IMG/VR virus record: IMGVR_UViG_3300040801_005932
Location: 1-44,647 of that record
Source of the DNA: a virus
Reading direction: 5' to 3' (one strand)
Length of the DNA stretch: 44,647 nt
Shown: positions 38,496 through 44,647 of the stretch, piece by piece
Position numbering within the stretch: the first letter of the stretch is position 1
Layout of the letters: the number at the start of each line of letters is the position of its first letter
Notes under the pieces: model-generated
The model's input: the letters and a program-made list of their open reading frames with translations, nothing else
Database searches by the model: none
Told to the model about the DNA's origin: nothing
Translations under genes and position numbers: made by a program

Positions 38496-38525
38496 ATCAT
38501 ACCAAACCGCATCACATCATGTCAA
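38496..38525 (-). promoter_or_regulatory. Early promoter for the gene at 38477
   Basis: On the minus strand TTGACA (38525-38520) and TATGAT (38501-38496) are 18 bases apart, followed by GAAGGAGGAACC and the start. CCCCCACGC precedes the -35 box, as at 29942. This is close to a consensus sigma70 promoter. Confidence 0.75.
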
Positions 38526-38533
38526 GCGTGGGG

Positions 38534-38560
38534 GTGCGGGAAGCCGCCGCTTCCCGGCAC
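38534..38560 (-). terminator. Terminator after the leftward gene at 38563
   Basis: GTGCGGGAAGC (38534-38544) pairs with GCTTCCCGGCAC (38549-38560) with one bulged base and a four-base loop (CGCC). It follows the leftward stop at 38563 at once and precedes the next promoter. In the leftward direction the run after it is CCCCCACGC. Confidence 0.6.
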
Positions 38561-38562
38561 CG

Positions 38563-39402
38563 TCACTCGCCGTCGATGGCTTGGTTCGCCACCGCCAACA
38601 GGTCAGCGAAGTCCACCAACGTGCCGGACCGCACACCGAACACCCACCGGATGTTGTGGTCGAGGAAGTCGCGGATCGCCGCGAGTTCGGTGTTCTCGAT
38701 CAACGCCGTCATCAGCGACGTGTTCGCCGCCATGTTCCGCGCCAACCGGTCCGCGCGCGCGTCGGCGTCACGCACCGCCATCGCCAACGCGTCAATCCAC
38801 GTGCGGCCTTCGACCGCGGCGTGCGCGCGGATGATCTTCGCCATGTCGCGCAGGAACCCGCGGCCAACCAACGAACCGGCGTGGTACCGCAGCGCCGCCT
38901 CAACCGCGCCACCGGCCAACCGTTCGGCCATGACGCTCGCCTCGGCGTCGTACTCGCCTTCCACGCGGTCACACCACTCGACGACGGTAGCGGCACCGTA
39001 CGGCATCGCGCGTTCGATGGTCTCGCGTTCGACGCCCACACGCGCGCGCGCCGACGCACGCACCATCATCTGTTCGGTGCGCTTGACCTTGCGTTCGCGT
39101 TCGCGTTCGGCTTCGGCGTTGATCTTGCTGTCGAGCACCGCGACGGCTTCGCCAACGCGTTCACCGGCGCGCTTCACGATGGCCGGATCAACGTCCGGCA
39201 CGCCGTCGGAGATGAACTCCGCGATGCGAACGAGCGCGTCGCGGTCCAGGTACACCTCGACCGAGTTCCACACGTACCGGCGTCGCCGGTTGGCTTCCTC
39301 GAACCCGGCGTAGCCGTTGTCGTCGGCCTTGTGGACGTTCGCGGCGGTGAGGGCGTCGTACACCTCGTCAGGGATGCGGACACGTTCGACGTAGTTGCTC
39401 AT
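38563..39402 (-). CDS. Unknown 279-residue early protein with charged coiled coil
   Basis: This is the largest leftward early protein after the YqaJ nuclease. It begins MSNYVERVRIPDEVYDALTA, has a central charged helix (NAEAERERERKVKRTEQMMV, about 106-125) and a C-terminal part with AMAVRDADARADRLARNMAA and ELAAIRDFLDHNIRWVFGVR. No enzyme motif was seen. ATG at 39402 has the common leader; the longer start at 39429 lies in the promoter. It has its own promoter and is bounded by terminators, so it is a one-gene unit, perhaps a host-takeover protein. Confidence 0.62.
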   Translation of the reverse strand: MSNYVERVRIPDEVYDALTAANVHKADDNGYAGFEEANRRRRYVWNSVEVYLDRDALVRIAEFISDGVPDVDPAIVKRAGERVGEAVAVLDSKINAEAERERERKVKRTEQMMVRASARARVGVERETIERAMPYGAATVVEWCDRVEGEYDAEASVMAERLAGGAVEAALRYHAGSLVGRGFLRDMAKIIRAHAAVEGRTWIDALAMAVRDADARADRLARNMAANTSLMTALIENTELAAIRDFLDHNIRWVFGVRSGTLVDFADLLAVANQAIDGE

Positions 39403-39420
39403 GGTTCCTCCTTCATCGAC

Positions 39421-39450
39421 ATCATACACGAATGGTGCGGATGTTGTGAA
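39421..39450 (-). promoter_or_regulatory. Early promoter for the gene at 39402
   Basis: On the minus strand TTCACA (39450-39445) and TATGAT (39426-39421) are 18 bases apart, followed by GATGAAGGAGGAACC. It is the same design as at 38496 and 39759, with a weaker -35 box. A terminator stem (39451-39476) directly precedes it. Confidence 0.65.
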
Positions 39451-39476
39451 GGTGGGGGTGACGAACCACCCCCACC
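39451..39476 (-). terminator. Terminator after the gene at 39484
   Basis: A 10-bp stem (39451-39460 with 39467-39476) closes a six-base loop (ACGAAC). It lies seven bases beyond the leftward stop at 39484 and touches the -35 box of the next promoter. Confidence 0.62.
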
Positions 39477-39483
39477 CTCGCGG

Positions 39484-39738
39484 TCACGCCACCGGCAAGT
39501 CGTGCGCCACGCAGTAGATGCGCCCAAACTCCGGGTCATCCTGATCCGCGCCACGCTCACGACCGAGCGGCATGCCATCCATCAACCCGCCGTACCGCGT
39601 GTCACCACGCGCTTGCACGAACGCGGCGACTTCATCGGCTTCCGCTTCGGTTCGGTACCACGACCGAACGAGCGAGAACCCCACCAGGGTCTTGACGGGC
39701 TTCGGGGACGGCAACGGGAACTTCGCGGTTGCTCTCAT
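39484..39738 (-). CDS. Unknown 84-residue early protein
   Basis: The protein begins with a basic Pro-rich part (RATAKFPLPSPKPVKTLVGF), then a helix (RTEAEADEVAAFVQARGDTR) and an end with IYCVAHDLPVA. The strand-helix order LVGFSLVRSWYRTEAEADEV suggests a small alpha-beta fold. It is the first leftward gene, with its own consensus promoter (39759-39788). Very early phage genes at such divergent junctions often encode takeover or anti-defence proteins; nothing in the sequence proves that. Confidence 0.6.
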   Translation of the reverse strand: MRATAKFPLPSPKPVKTLVGFSLVRSWYRTEAEADEVAAFVQARGDTRYGGLMDGMPLGRERGADQDDPEFGRIYCVAHDLPVA

Positions 39739-39758
39739 GCGGTTCCTCCTTCAGGGTC

Positions 39759-39788
39759 ATCATAACATACCGCATCATCACATGTCAA
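39759..39788 (-). promoter_or_regulatory. Early promoter for the gene at 39738
   Basis: On the minus strand TTGACA (39788-39783) and TATGAT (39764-39759) are 18 bases apart. GAAGGAGGAACC and the start follow. It is back to back with a rightward promoter at 39802, so this is a divergent control region. Confidence 0.75.
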
Positions 39789-39801
39789 GCCGCGGTTACG
39801 C

Positions 39802-39807
39802 TATACT
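39802..39807 (+). promoter_or_regulatory. Candidate rightward promoter -10 (TATACT)
   Basis: TATACT lies 25 bases before the ATG at 39832 with GAAGGGAG between them. No good TTGACA box lies 17 bases upstream; the region there overlaps the leftward -35. It may need an activator. It is the only clear -10 before the rightward ParB-to-terminase genes. Confidence 0.5.
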
Positions 39808-39831
39808 CACACCGAAGGGAGACGCACCACC

Positions 39832-40434
39832 ATGAACACCATCAACCAAACCACCGAAACCATCCCCATCGACGACATCCAACCCCACCCCCGCAACCCA
39901 CGCCGCGGCAACGCCACCGCCATCCACGACTCGATCACCACCAACGGCTTCTACGGCACCATCGTCGCCCAACGCAGCACCGGCCACATCCTCGTCGGCA
40001 ACCACCGCTACGCCGTCGCCAAAGCTGCCGGAGCCACCCACATCCCCGTCACCTGGGTAGACGTAGACGACGACCACGCCCTACGCATCCTCCTGGTAGA
40101 CAACCGCACCAACGACATCGCCGGATACGACGACGACGAACTCATGACCATGCTCACCAGCATCCTCGACGAGTTCGGCACCCTCGACGGCACCGGCTAC
40201 GACGACGACATCTTCACCAGCCTCACGAACGACGACGGCGACGACGAACTCGACCTCAACCCCACCGGCGAGAACACCGACACCGATCACGTGCCATTCC
40301 GGTTCGGGGACTACAACGGACGCGTCCGCACCACCACGTACCGCGCGTTCGTCACCGAGTACACCCGCCACCAAACCGACACCGGCGAACCGATGCTCGA
40401 CGACGTGCTCACCGCCTGGTTGCGCCTCGCATGA
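39832..40434 (+). CDS. ParB/Srx N-terminal domain protein
   Basis: This 200-residue protein has the ParB-like nuclease/CTPase core at residues ~10-100: IPIDDIQPHPRNPRRG, then IHDSITTNGFYGTIV, the signature HILVGNHRYAVAKAAGA (GNHRY at 56-60), and PVTWVDVDDDHALRILLVDN. The C-terminal half is very acidic (DDELMTMLTSILDEFG, DDGDDELDLN) and has no HTH. Stand-alone ParB-like proteins are common beside phage DNA methyltransferases, where they may guide modification or act as nucleases; this pairing fits. The stop overlaps the methyltransferase start. Codons differ from those of virion genes (GCC and CTC where those use GCG and TTG). Confidence 0.8.
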   Translation: MNTINQTTETIPIDDIQPHPRNPRRGNATAIHDSITTNGFYGTIVAQRSTGHILVGNHRYAVAKAAGATHIPVTWVDVDDDHALRILLVDNRTNDIAGYDDDELMTMLTSILDEFGTLDGTGYDDDIFTSLTNDDGDDELDLNPTGENTDTDHVPFRFGDYNGRVRTTTYRAFVTEYTRHQTDTGEPMLDDVLTAWLRLA

Positions 40435-41357
40435 GCGCGTTCACCGAACGCGTCGCCAAATCCCGCGCCGACCGCGCCGCCATGCTCGCCAAGTTCGGCA
40501 TCATCCCCACGAGCATCCTGCGCCTCGCACGCGGCAAAGCCAGCGCCCGCATGTTCACGTACCAGAAGGAAGAACGCGGGCGATCCATCGGCATGCGCTA
40601 CGACGGCACGCAAACCCGCGAAGTCGTCACCGACCGCGCCAAAGAGTCCGACCGCGAACGCGCCAAACTCAAGATGCTCGGCGGCGGACTCGAAACCAAG
40701 AAGTCCGGCAGCCGCGTCCAAGCCAGCATCATGCCCGCCGAACTCGTCGCGTTCTTCGCCAAGTACTACGCCAAACCCGGCGACACGTACCTCGACCCCT
40801 TCATCGGCCAAGGCGTCCAAATGCAAGTCGCCCACGAACTCGGCATGCACTACATCGGCATGGACGCCAGCCGCACGTTCATGGCGTACGTCGAACGCAC
40901 CCGCGACCGCATCGACGACCACACCACCACCATCGACGTACGCCTCGGAGACTCACGCCACCCCACGCACATCCCCGACCACACCGGCGACTTCATGTTC
41001 ACCAGCCCACCCTACTGGGACGTCGAATACTACGGCGACGAACCCGAGCAACTCGGCACCAACCACACCTACGACGAGTTCATGACCGGCATCACCGACG
41101 TGATGCGCGCGTGGCACCCCAAGATGAAACCCGGCGCGTACGCCATCATCAACACCAACGACATCCGCAAAGACGGACGGTTCATCCCGTACCACGCGGA
41201 CTACATCCGCGCCACCACCAACGCCGGATGGACGATGCACGACATGTGGATCATCGACGGACTCGTCGGCGGACTCCCCAAAGCGTTCGGTGTCGCCTTC
41301 AACCTCAAACGCATCGCACCCAAAGTCCACGAGTACGCCCTGGTGTTCCGCGCATGA
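40431..41357 (+). CDS. DNA methyltransferase, N4-cytosine/N6-adenine type
   Basis: This 308-residue protein has the AdoMet-binding motif DPFIGQG (122-128), then MHYIGMDAS (139-147), and the catalytic TSPPYW (191-196) that flips and methylates the exocyclic amino group of C or A. Motif I precedes motif IV. The first ~95 residues are basic and may touch DNA. Later segments include INTNDIRKDGRFIPYHADYI and GLVGGLPKAFGVAFNLK. No paired restriction enzyme is encoded, so it is an orphan enzyme, probably protecting the phage genome from host restriction or changing expression. ATG at 40431 overlaps the ParB stop. The target site cannot be told from the sequence. Confidence 0.87.
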   Translation: MSAFTERVAKSRADRAAMLAKFGIIPTSILRLARGKASARMFTYQKEERGRSIGMRYDGTQTREVVTDRAKESDRERAKLKMLGGGLETKKSGSRVQASIMPAELVAFFAKYYAKPGDTYLDPFIGQGVQMQVAHELGMHYIGMDASRTFMAYVERTRDRIDDHTTTIDVRLGDSRHPTHIPDHTGDFMFTSPPYWDVEYYGDEPEQLGTNHTYDEFMTGITDVMRAWHPKMKPGAYAIINTNDIRKDGRFIPYHADYIRATTNAGWTMHDMWIIDGLVGGLPKAFGVAFNLKRIAPKVHEYALVFRA

Positions 41358-41662
41358 CCGTCCACCTCCCCATCGTCCACACCACCCACCACACCATCCA
41401 CGGTGACTTCACCGACGGCAACCGCACGTGGCTCGCGTTCATCACCGCCGTCAACCACCTCACCGGCATCACCATCCTCACCAGCCAGCGATACGACTTC
41501 CCCGGCGGCGGCATCAGCGGCACCATCATCCTCAGCGAAAGCCACGCCAGCATCCACACCTGGCCCGAGCACAACACCGCCTGGGTCGAACTCGCCACGT
41601 GCGGCGACCCCACCGCACTCGACGAGTTCACCCGACGCACACGCAACCTCGGCACACCATGA
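41354..41662 (+). CDS. speD: S-adenosylmethionine decarboxylase (AdoMetDC)
   Basis: This 102-residue protein matches the short bacterial/archaeal AdoMetDC class. GGGISGTIILSESHASIHTW and WVELATCGDP hold the expected catalytic residues: Ser63 (self-cleaved to the pyruvoyl group after Glu62), Ser55, His68 and Cys83, the same numbers I know for the Thermotoga maritima enzyme. So the active site looks intact. The reaction turns AdoMet into decarboxylated AdoMet, the propylamine donor for spermidine. It overlaps the DNA methyltransferase gene by four bases. It may supply polyamines for packing DNA, or drain AdoMet. The C-terminus is short compared with cellular forms, which usually run ~20-30 residues longer. 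Confidence 0.88.
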   Translation: MTVHLPIVHTTHHTIHGDFTDGNRTWLAFITAVNHLTGITILTSQRYDFPGGGISGTIILSESHASIHTWPEHNTAWVELATCGDPTALDEFTRRTRNLGTP

Positions 41663-41716
41663 GCACCCACCGCATCGCACGCGTGCCACACTAGAAGCAA
41701 GAAGGGAGGCCACCGC

Positions 41717-42109
41717 ATGCCACGCGACGACCGCAGCACCGCCGACCGGCGACGCAAACCACCCACCAAACGCGAGTACCGCGAAGCCATCAAACGGCAC
41801 CACGGCCTCCTGAGCATCGCCGCGCGATCCCTCGGCGTGAACCGCCGCAGCATCTACCGCGCCATCGAACGGTGGCCCGACCTCAAGGACGAGATCGACG
41901 AAGCCCGCGAGTTCACCGTGGACACCGCCGAAGGCAAGCTGTACGCCGCCATCGCCAAAGGCGAAGCGTGGGCCATCCGGTACTTCCTGCAAACCATCGG
42001 CAAGGACCGCGGGTACATCGAAGCCCGCGAGCACCGGCACTCCGGCAGCATCGACCTGCACCAACTGACGGACGAGGAACTAGAGGCCATCGCGCGTGGC
42101 GTCGGCTGA
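41717..42109 (+). CDS. terS: Terminase small subunit
   Basis: This 130-residue protein has a basic N-terminus, an HTH (HHGLLSIAARSLGVNRRSIY, then RAIERWPDLKDEIDEA) and an oligomerisation part with EGKLYAAIAKGEAWAIRYFL and IGKDRGYIEAREH. It lies directly before the large subunit and overlaps it by 14 bases. It should recognise the packaging start site on phage DNA. The ribosome site is AAGGGAGG. Codon choice follows the ParB block more than the virion genes. Confidence 0.83.
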   Translation: MPRDDRSTADRRRKPPTKREYREAIKRHHGLLSIAARSLGVNRRSIYRAIERWPDLKDEIDEAREFTVDTAEGKLYAAIAKGEAWAIRYFLQTIGKDRGYIEAREHRHSGSIDLHQLTDEELEAIARGVG

Positions 42110-43502
42110 AACCATCCGCGCGGACGCGGCACGCATCCTGTTGGCACGCCGTCGCGTGCGGTCGTTCGCGCGGTACGCGGACGATCCGGTGGGGTTCGCG
42201 GTGGACATCCTTGGCCTCACCATGTGGGACCGGTTGGCGGACATCCTCACGGCGTTGCGTGACCACGACCGCGTGGCGATCCGCGCCGGACGCAAGGTCA
42301 GCAAGAGCACCGGCATCGTCGCGGCGGCGTTGTGGCACGCGTTCGCGCGCGACGGCAAGGTCATCATGACCAGCGCGTCGTTCCCGCAGGTCAAAGGCAT
42401 CCTTTGGGCGGAACTCCAAACGATCAACGACCGCGCGCGCCTGTTCACGGACGTGCCACGCGATCCGAACACCGGCATCGCCACCATCAACGGTGGAGCC
42501 ATCCAAGCGCGCACCGCCGCGAAACGCGAGAACATGCAAGGGTACTCCGGCCAATCCGCGATGTACCTCATCGACGAGGCATCCGGCGTCGAACGCGACA
42601 TCGTGGAAGCCATCGAAGGCAACGTCGCCGGTGGCGGCAGCATCGTCCTCACCGGCAACCCGACGCGCATGAGCGGACCGTTCTACGACGCGTTCCACGG
42701 CGGACGGCACGTGTGGACCGGCCTGCACATCAGCAGCCGCGAAAGCCCCAACGTGCAACAGAACCGCATGGTCATCCCTGGCCTCGCGACCACGCGGTTC
42801 ATCGAAGAAGCCGAAGCGCGGTACGGCCCGGACAGCCCGTACGTCAGCGTGCACGTGGACGGCGAGTTCCCCGCGAGTGGCACGAACAACGTCATCCCCC
42901 TCGCGCTCGCGCAAGCCGCCGAGGAACGCTGGGCCGCCACCATCCCCGAAGGGAAGCTCGTGCTCGGTGTGGACCCCGCGCGATCCGGCGGTGACGAGAC
43001 CGTCGTGTACCCCGTGCGTGGCCTGAAGGCGTACCCGCCCATCAGCGCGCGCAACACCGACACGTACGCCACGGTGGACCTCGTGCTGCAAGCGGCACGC
43101 GCGCTCGCCGTTCGTGGCGAGAAGCCACGCGCGCATGTGGACACCATCGGCATCGGCGCAGGCGTCGTGGACGTGCTCATGCACAAGCACGCCAGCGTCA
43201 TCGACACCATCCCCATCAACGTCGCGGAAGTCAGCACCAGCGAGCAACACCGTCGGTTGCGCGATCAGGTGTGGTTCGCGTTGCGCGCGTGGTTGGACGA
43301 GGGCGGCGCGTACCCGCCGGATGACTTCACGCGCGAGGACTTGATTGCGGCGACGTACCGGTTCGACGAACGTGGCCGGTACATGGTCGTGAGCAAGGAC
43401 GAACTCCGCGAAACGCTTGGTCGCTCACCTGACCGCGCGGATGCGCTAGGCTTGGCAGTGTACCGCCCGCCGAGCACCGCGCCGCGAGTAAGGAGCCTGT
43501 GA
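42096..43502 (+). CDS. terL: Terminase large subunit
   Basis: This 468-residue packaging motor has a variant Walker A (RAGRKVSKST, 63-72), a Walker B (MYLIDEASG, 156-164), and the coupling motif VLTGNPTRMSG (184-194). The nuclease part begins with LVLGVDPARSGGDETVV (289-304, Asp293 and Asp300), and THVDTIGIGAGVVD-like residues near 350 form the second acidic strand. It should translocate and cut concatemeric DNA. GTG at 42096 is used, inside the small-subunit gene. Both ends of this genome lie in the portal gene, so the assembly end is not a packaging site by itself. Confidence 0.93.
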   Translation: MASAETIRADAARILLARRRVRSFARYADDPVGFAVDILGLTMWDRLADILTALRDHDRVAIRAGRKVSKSTGIVAAALWHAFARDGKVIMTSASFPQVKGILWAELQTINDRARLFTDVPRDPNTGIATINGGAIQARTAAKRENMQGYSGQSAMYLIDEASGVERDIVEAIEGNVAGGGSIVLTGNPTRMSGPFYDAFHGGRHVWTGLHISSRESPNVQQNRMVIPGLATTRFIEEAEARYGPDSPYVSVHVDGEFPASGTNNVIPLALAQAAEERWAATIPEGKLVLGVDPARSGGDETVVYPVRGLKAYPPISARNTDTYATVDLVLQAARALAVRGEKPRAHVDTIGIGAGVVDVLMHKHASVIDTIPINVAEVSTSEQHRRLRDQVWFALRAWLDEGGAYPPDDFTREDLIAATYRFDERGRYMVVSKDELRETLGRSPDRADALGLAVYRPPSTAPRVRSL

Positions 43503-43503
43503 G

Positions 43504-44647
43504 GTGCCAAGTCTGCTCGAACGCGTGTTCCGACGCAAGGCCAGCGCCACGACCCGGCTTGAGGTGCAAGCGGTTCGTGGCGCGGATGCCGTGTGGACGC
43601 CCCGCCGGTTCGACAAGCTCGTCGAGGAAGGGTACGAACAGGCGGTATGGGCGTACGCGTGCGTGTCGTGGTTGACGCGCCTCGCCAAAGGCGCGCGGTG
43701 GATCATCACCGACGGCGACGACGAGAAGAACGAGCACCCGCTGTTGGACTTGCTGGCGCGACCGAACCCGCACCTGAGCGGCAGCGGGTTCATCGAAAGC
43801 GTCATGGGGTACTGGCTCACGGCGGGCAACGCGTACATCGAACGCGTCGGCTTGCCGAACCGCCCGCCGGAAGAACTGTGGGTGAAACGGCCCGACCGCA
43901 TGCGCGTGGTGCCCGATCCGGTAGACCTCGTGCGCGGGTACGTGTACGAACTCAACGGCGAGAAGGTCACGTTCGACCTGTGGCAAGTCCGGCACCTCAA
44001 GACGTGGGCACCGCTCAACGACTGGTACGGCATGAGTCCCCTGAGCGCCGCCGCGCGCGGCATCGACATCTACAACGCCGGGCAAGCGCACAACCTCGCG
44101 CTGGTGCAGAACGGCGCGCGACCCTCCGGCGCGTGGGTCACCACCGGCACCATGACCGACGACCAGTTCCGCCGGTTGCGCGCGGAGATGGACGAAGCCA
44201 CGCAACTCGGACGGCGTGGACGCCCCATGCTGATCGAGGGCGGCACCACCTGGCAGGAGCTTGGGTTGTCACCGAAGGACTTGGACTTCCTCGCGGGGCA
44301 AGCCGACGCCGCCCGCCAAGTGCACGCCGCGTACGGTGTGCATCCGGTCGTGACCGGCATGCAAGAAGGCACGTACGAGAACCAACAGCAAGCGTTGCGC
44401 GCGCTGATGCTCAATGCGGTGCTGCCGTTCCTCGATTACTTCGTGGGTGAGATGAACGAGTGGCTTGCGCCCGCGTACGGACCGAACGTGACGCTGGCGT
44501 ACGACCGCGACGCGTTCCCGGCGCTGTCGGAGGACCAATCGAGCTTGTGGGAACGCGCGAACGTCGGTTGGACGAGCGGGTTGCTCACGCGCAACGAAGC
44601 GCGCGCCATGGTCGGGTACGACGAACTGCCACCGGACGAGGGCGACG
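43504..44647 (+). CDS. Portal-MuF-metallopeptidase fusion, N-terminal (portal) part
   Basis: This frame holds an HK97-type portal domain: VWAYACVSWLTRLAKGARWI, then HPLLDLLARPNPHLSGSGF, then RVVPDPVDLVRGYVYELNGE and the clip/stem region with MLIEGGTTWQELGLSPKDLD and GVHPVVTGMQEGTYENQQQA. The portal is the ring through which DNA enters and leaves the head. It starts at GTG 43504 with AAGGAG upstream and remains open to the window end. There it continues in frame at base 3 (see 1-1778), so no stop separates the portal from the head-morphogenesis domain. The portal part is slightly shorter than in stand-alone portal proteins. Confidence 0.93.
   Translation, partial: MPSLLERVFRRKASATTRLEVQAVRGADAVWTPRRFDKLVEEGYEQAVWAYACVSWLTRLAKGARWIITDGDDEKNEHPLLDLLARPNPHLSGSGFIESVMGYWLTAGNAYIERVGLPNRPPEELWVKRPDRMRVVPDPVDLVRGYVYELNGEKVTFDLWQVRHLKTWAPLNDWYGMSPLSAAARGIDIYNAGQAHNLALVQNGARPSGAWVTTGTMTDDQFRRLRAEMDEATQLGRRGRPMLIEGGTTWQELGLSPKDLDFLAGQADAARQVHAAYGVHPVVTGMQEGTYENQQQALRALMLNAVLPFLDYFVGEMNEWLAPAYGPNVTLAYDRDAFPALSEDQSSLWERANVGWTSGLLTRNEARAMVGYDELPPDEGD

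Noticed and set aside
39729-40430. Long upstream extension of the DNA methyltransferase frame
   Set aside because: It is the shadow of the ParB gene (His/Arg/Pro-rich). The methyltransferase start at 40431 overlaps the ParB stop and begins normal sequence.
41659-41694. 11-residue frame between the AdoMet decarboxylase and terS
   Set aside because: Too short and without support beyond an overlapping ATG.
1-44647. tRNA genes
   Set aside because: I found no cloverleaf with a TTCGANNC arm in the few intergenic stretches; a dedicated scan was not possible.

Overview
The window looks like one complete genome of a high-GC, long-tailed (siphovirus-type) Caudoviricetes phage, drawn linearly from a circular or circularly permuted molecule. 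Packaging, head, neck, tail and lysis genes are all present. The open portal gene at the right end (from 43504) continues in the same frame at base 3 of the left end, so the cut falls inside one gene. There is no sheath gene, and there is a 1162-residue tape measure with a split tail-assembly chaperone, which points to a flexible non-contractile tail. The host cannot be named from sequence alone. Strong Shine-Dalgarno sites, TTGACA/TATGAT-type promoters and a high-GC codon bias only say that it is a high-GC bacterium. I recognise no integrase, classical repressor, DNA polymerase, helicase or tRNA.

Layout. Rightward late genes: terminase (41717-43502), a giant portal / MuF-type / zinc-metallopeptidase fusion (43504 through the ends to 1778), a small Cys protein, prohead protease, HK97-type capsid, a possible decoration protein, connectors and terminator (1775-6731), tail tube (7417), tail chaperones (8189-8985), tape measure (8995-12483), tail-tip proteins (13708-17574), fibre/adhesin proteins with a PL9-like polysaccharide lyase and a large 22/24-residue repeat family (17571-26815), fibre adaptor (26824) and a lysis region (27562-29099). 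Three related EDD-motif glycosyltransferase-like genes (6728, 13061, 19733) and a SAM-dependent methyltransferase (12483) sit inside the structural module in the same translationally coupled operon, suggesting that the virion or its receptor-facing parts are chemically decorated.

Leftward genes lie in two blocks. One (34032 to 29197) encodes a YqaJ exonuclease, a RecT annealing protein, small winged-helix and membrane proteins, and a DnaJ-type zinc-motif protein. The other (39738 to 36050) encodes mostly small unknown proteins, a Myb-like/RHH fusion regulator and a secreted protein. Several of these genes share a near-identical promoter-plus-RBS leader. A short rightward block between them (34327-35965) encodes a replication-organiser-like protein, a Zn/coiled-coil protein and a VRR-NUC nuclease. 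A second rightward block (39832-41662) encodes a ParB-like protein, a DNA methyltransferase and a complete S-adenosylmethionine decarboxylase. Its codon choice differs from that of the virion genes.

Strong intrinsic hairpins close the operons at 8051-8079, 29146-29169 and 35990-36024. An exact 17-bp sequence occurs in opposite orientations beside the last two. A perfect 12-bp inverted repeat wraps the ribosome binding site of the tail chaperone. The most unusual points are the portal fusion, the glycosyltransferase trio in the tail operon, the AdoMet decarboxylase next to a methyltransferase, the repeat-rich fibre proteins and the RBS hairpin.
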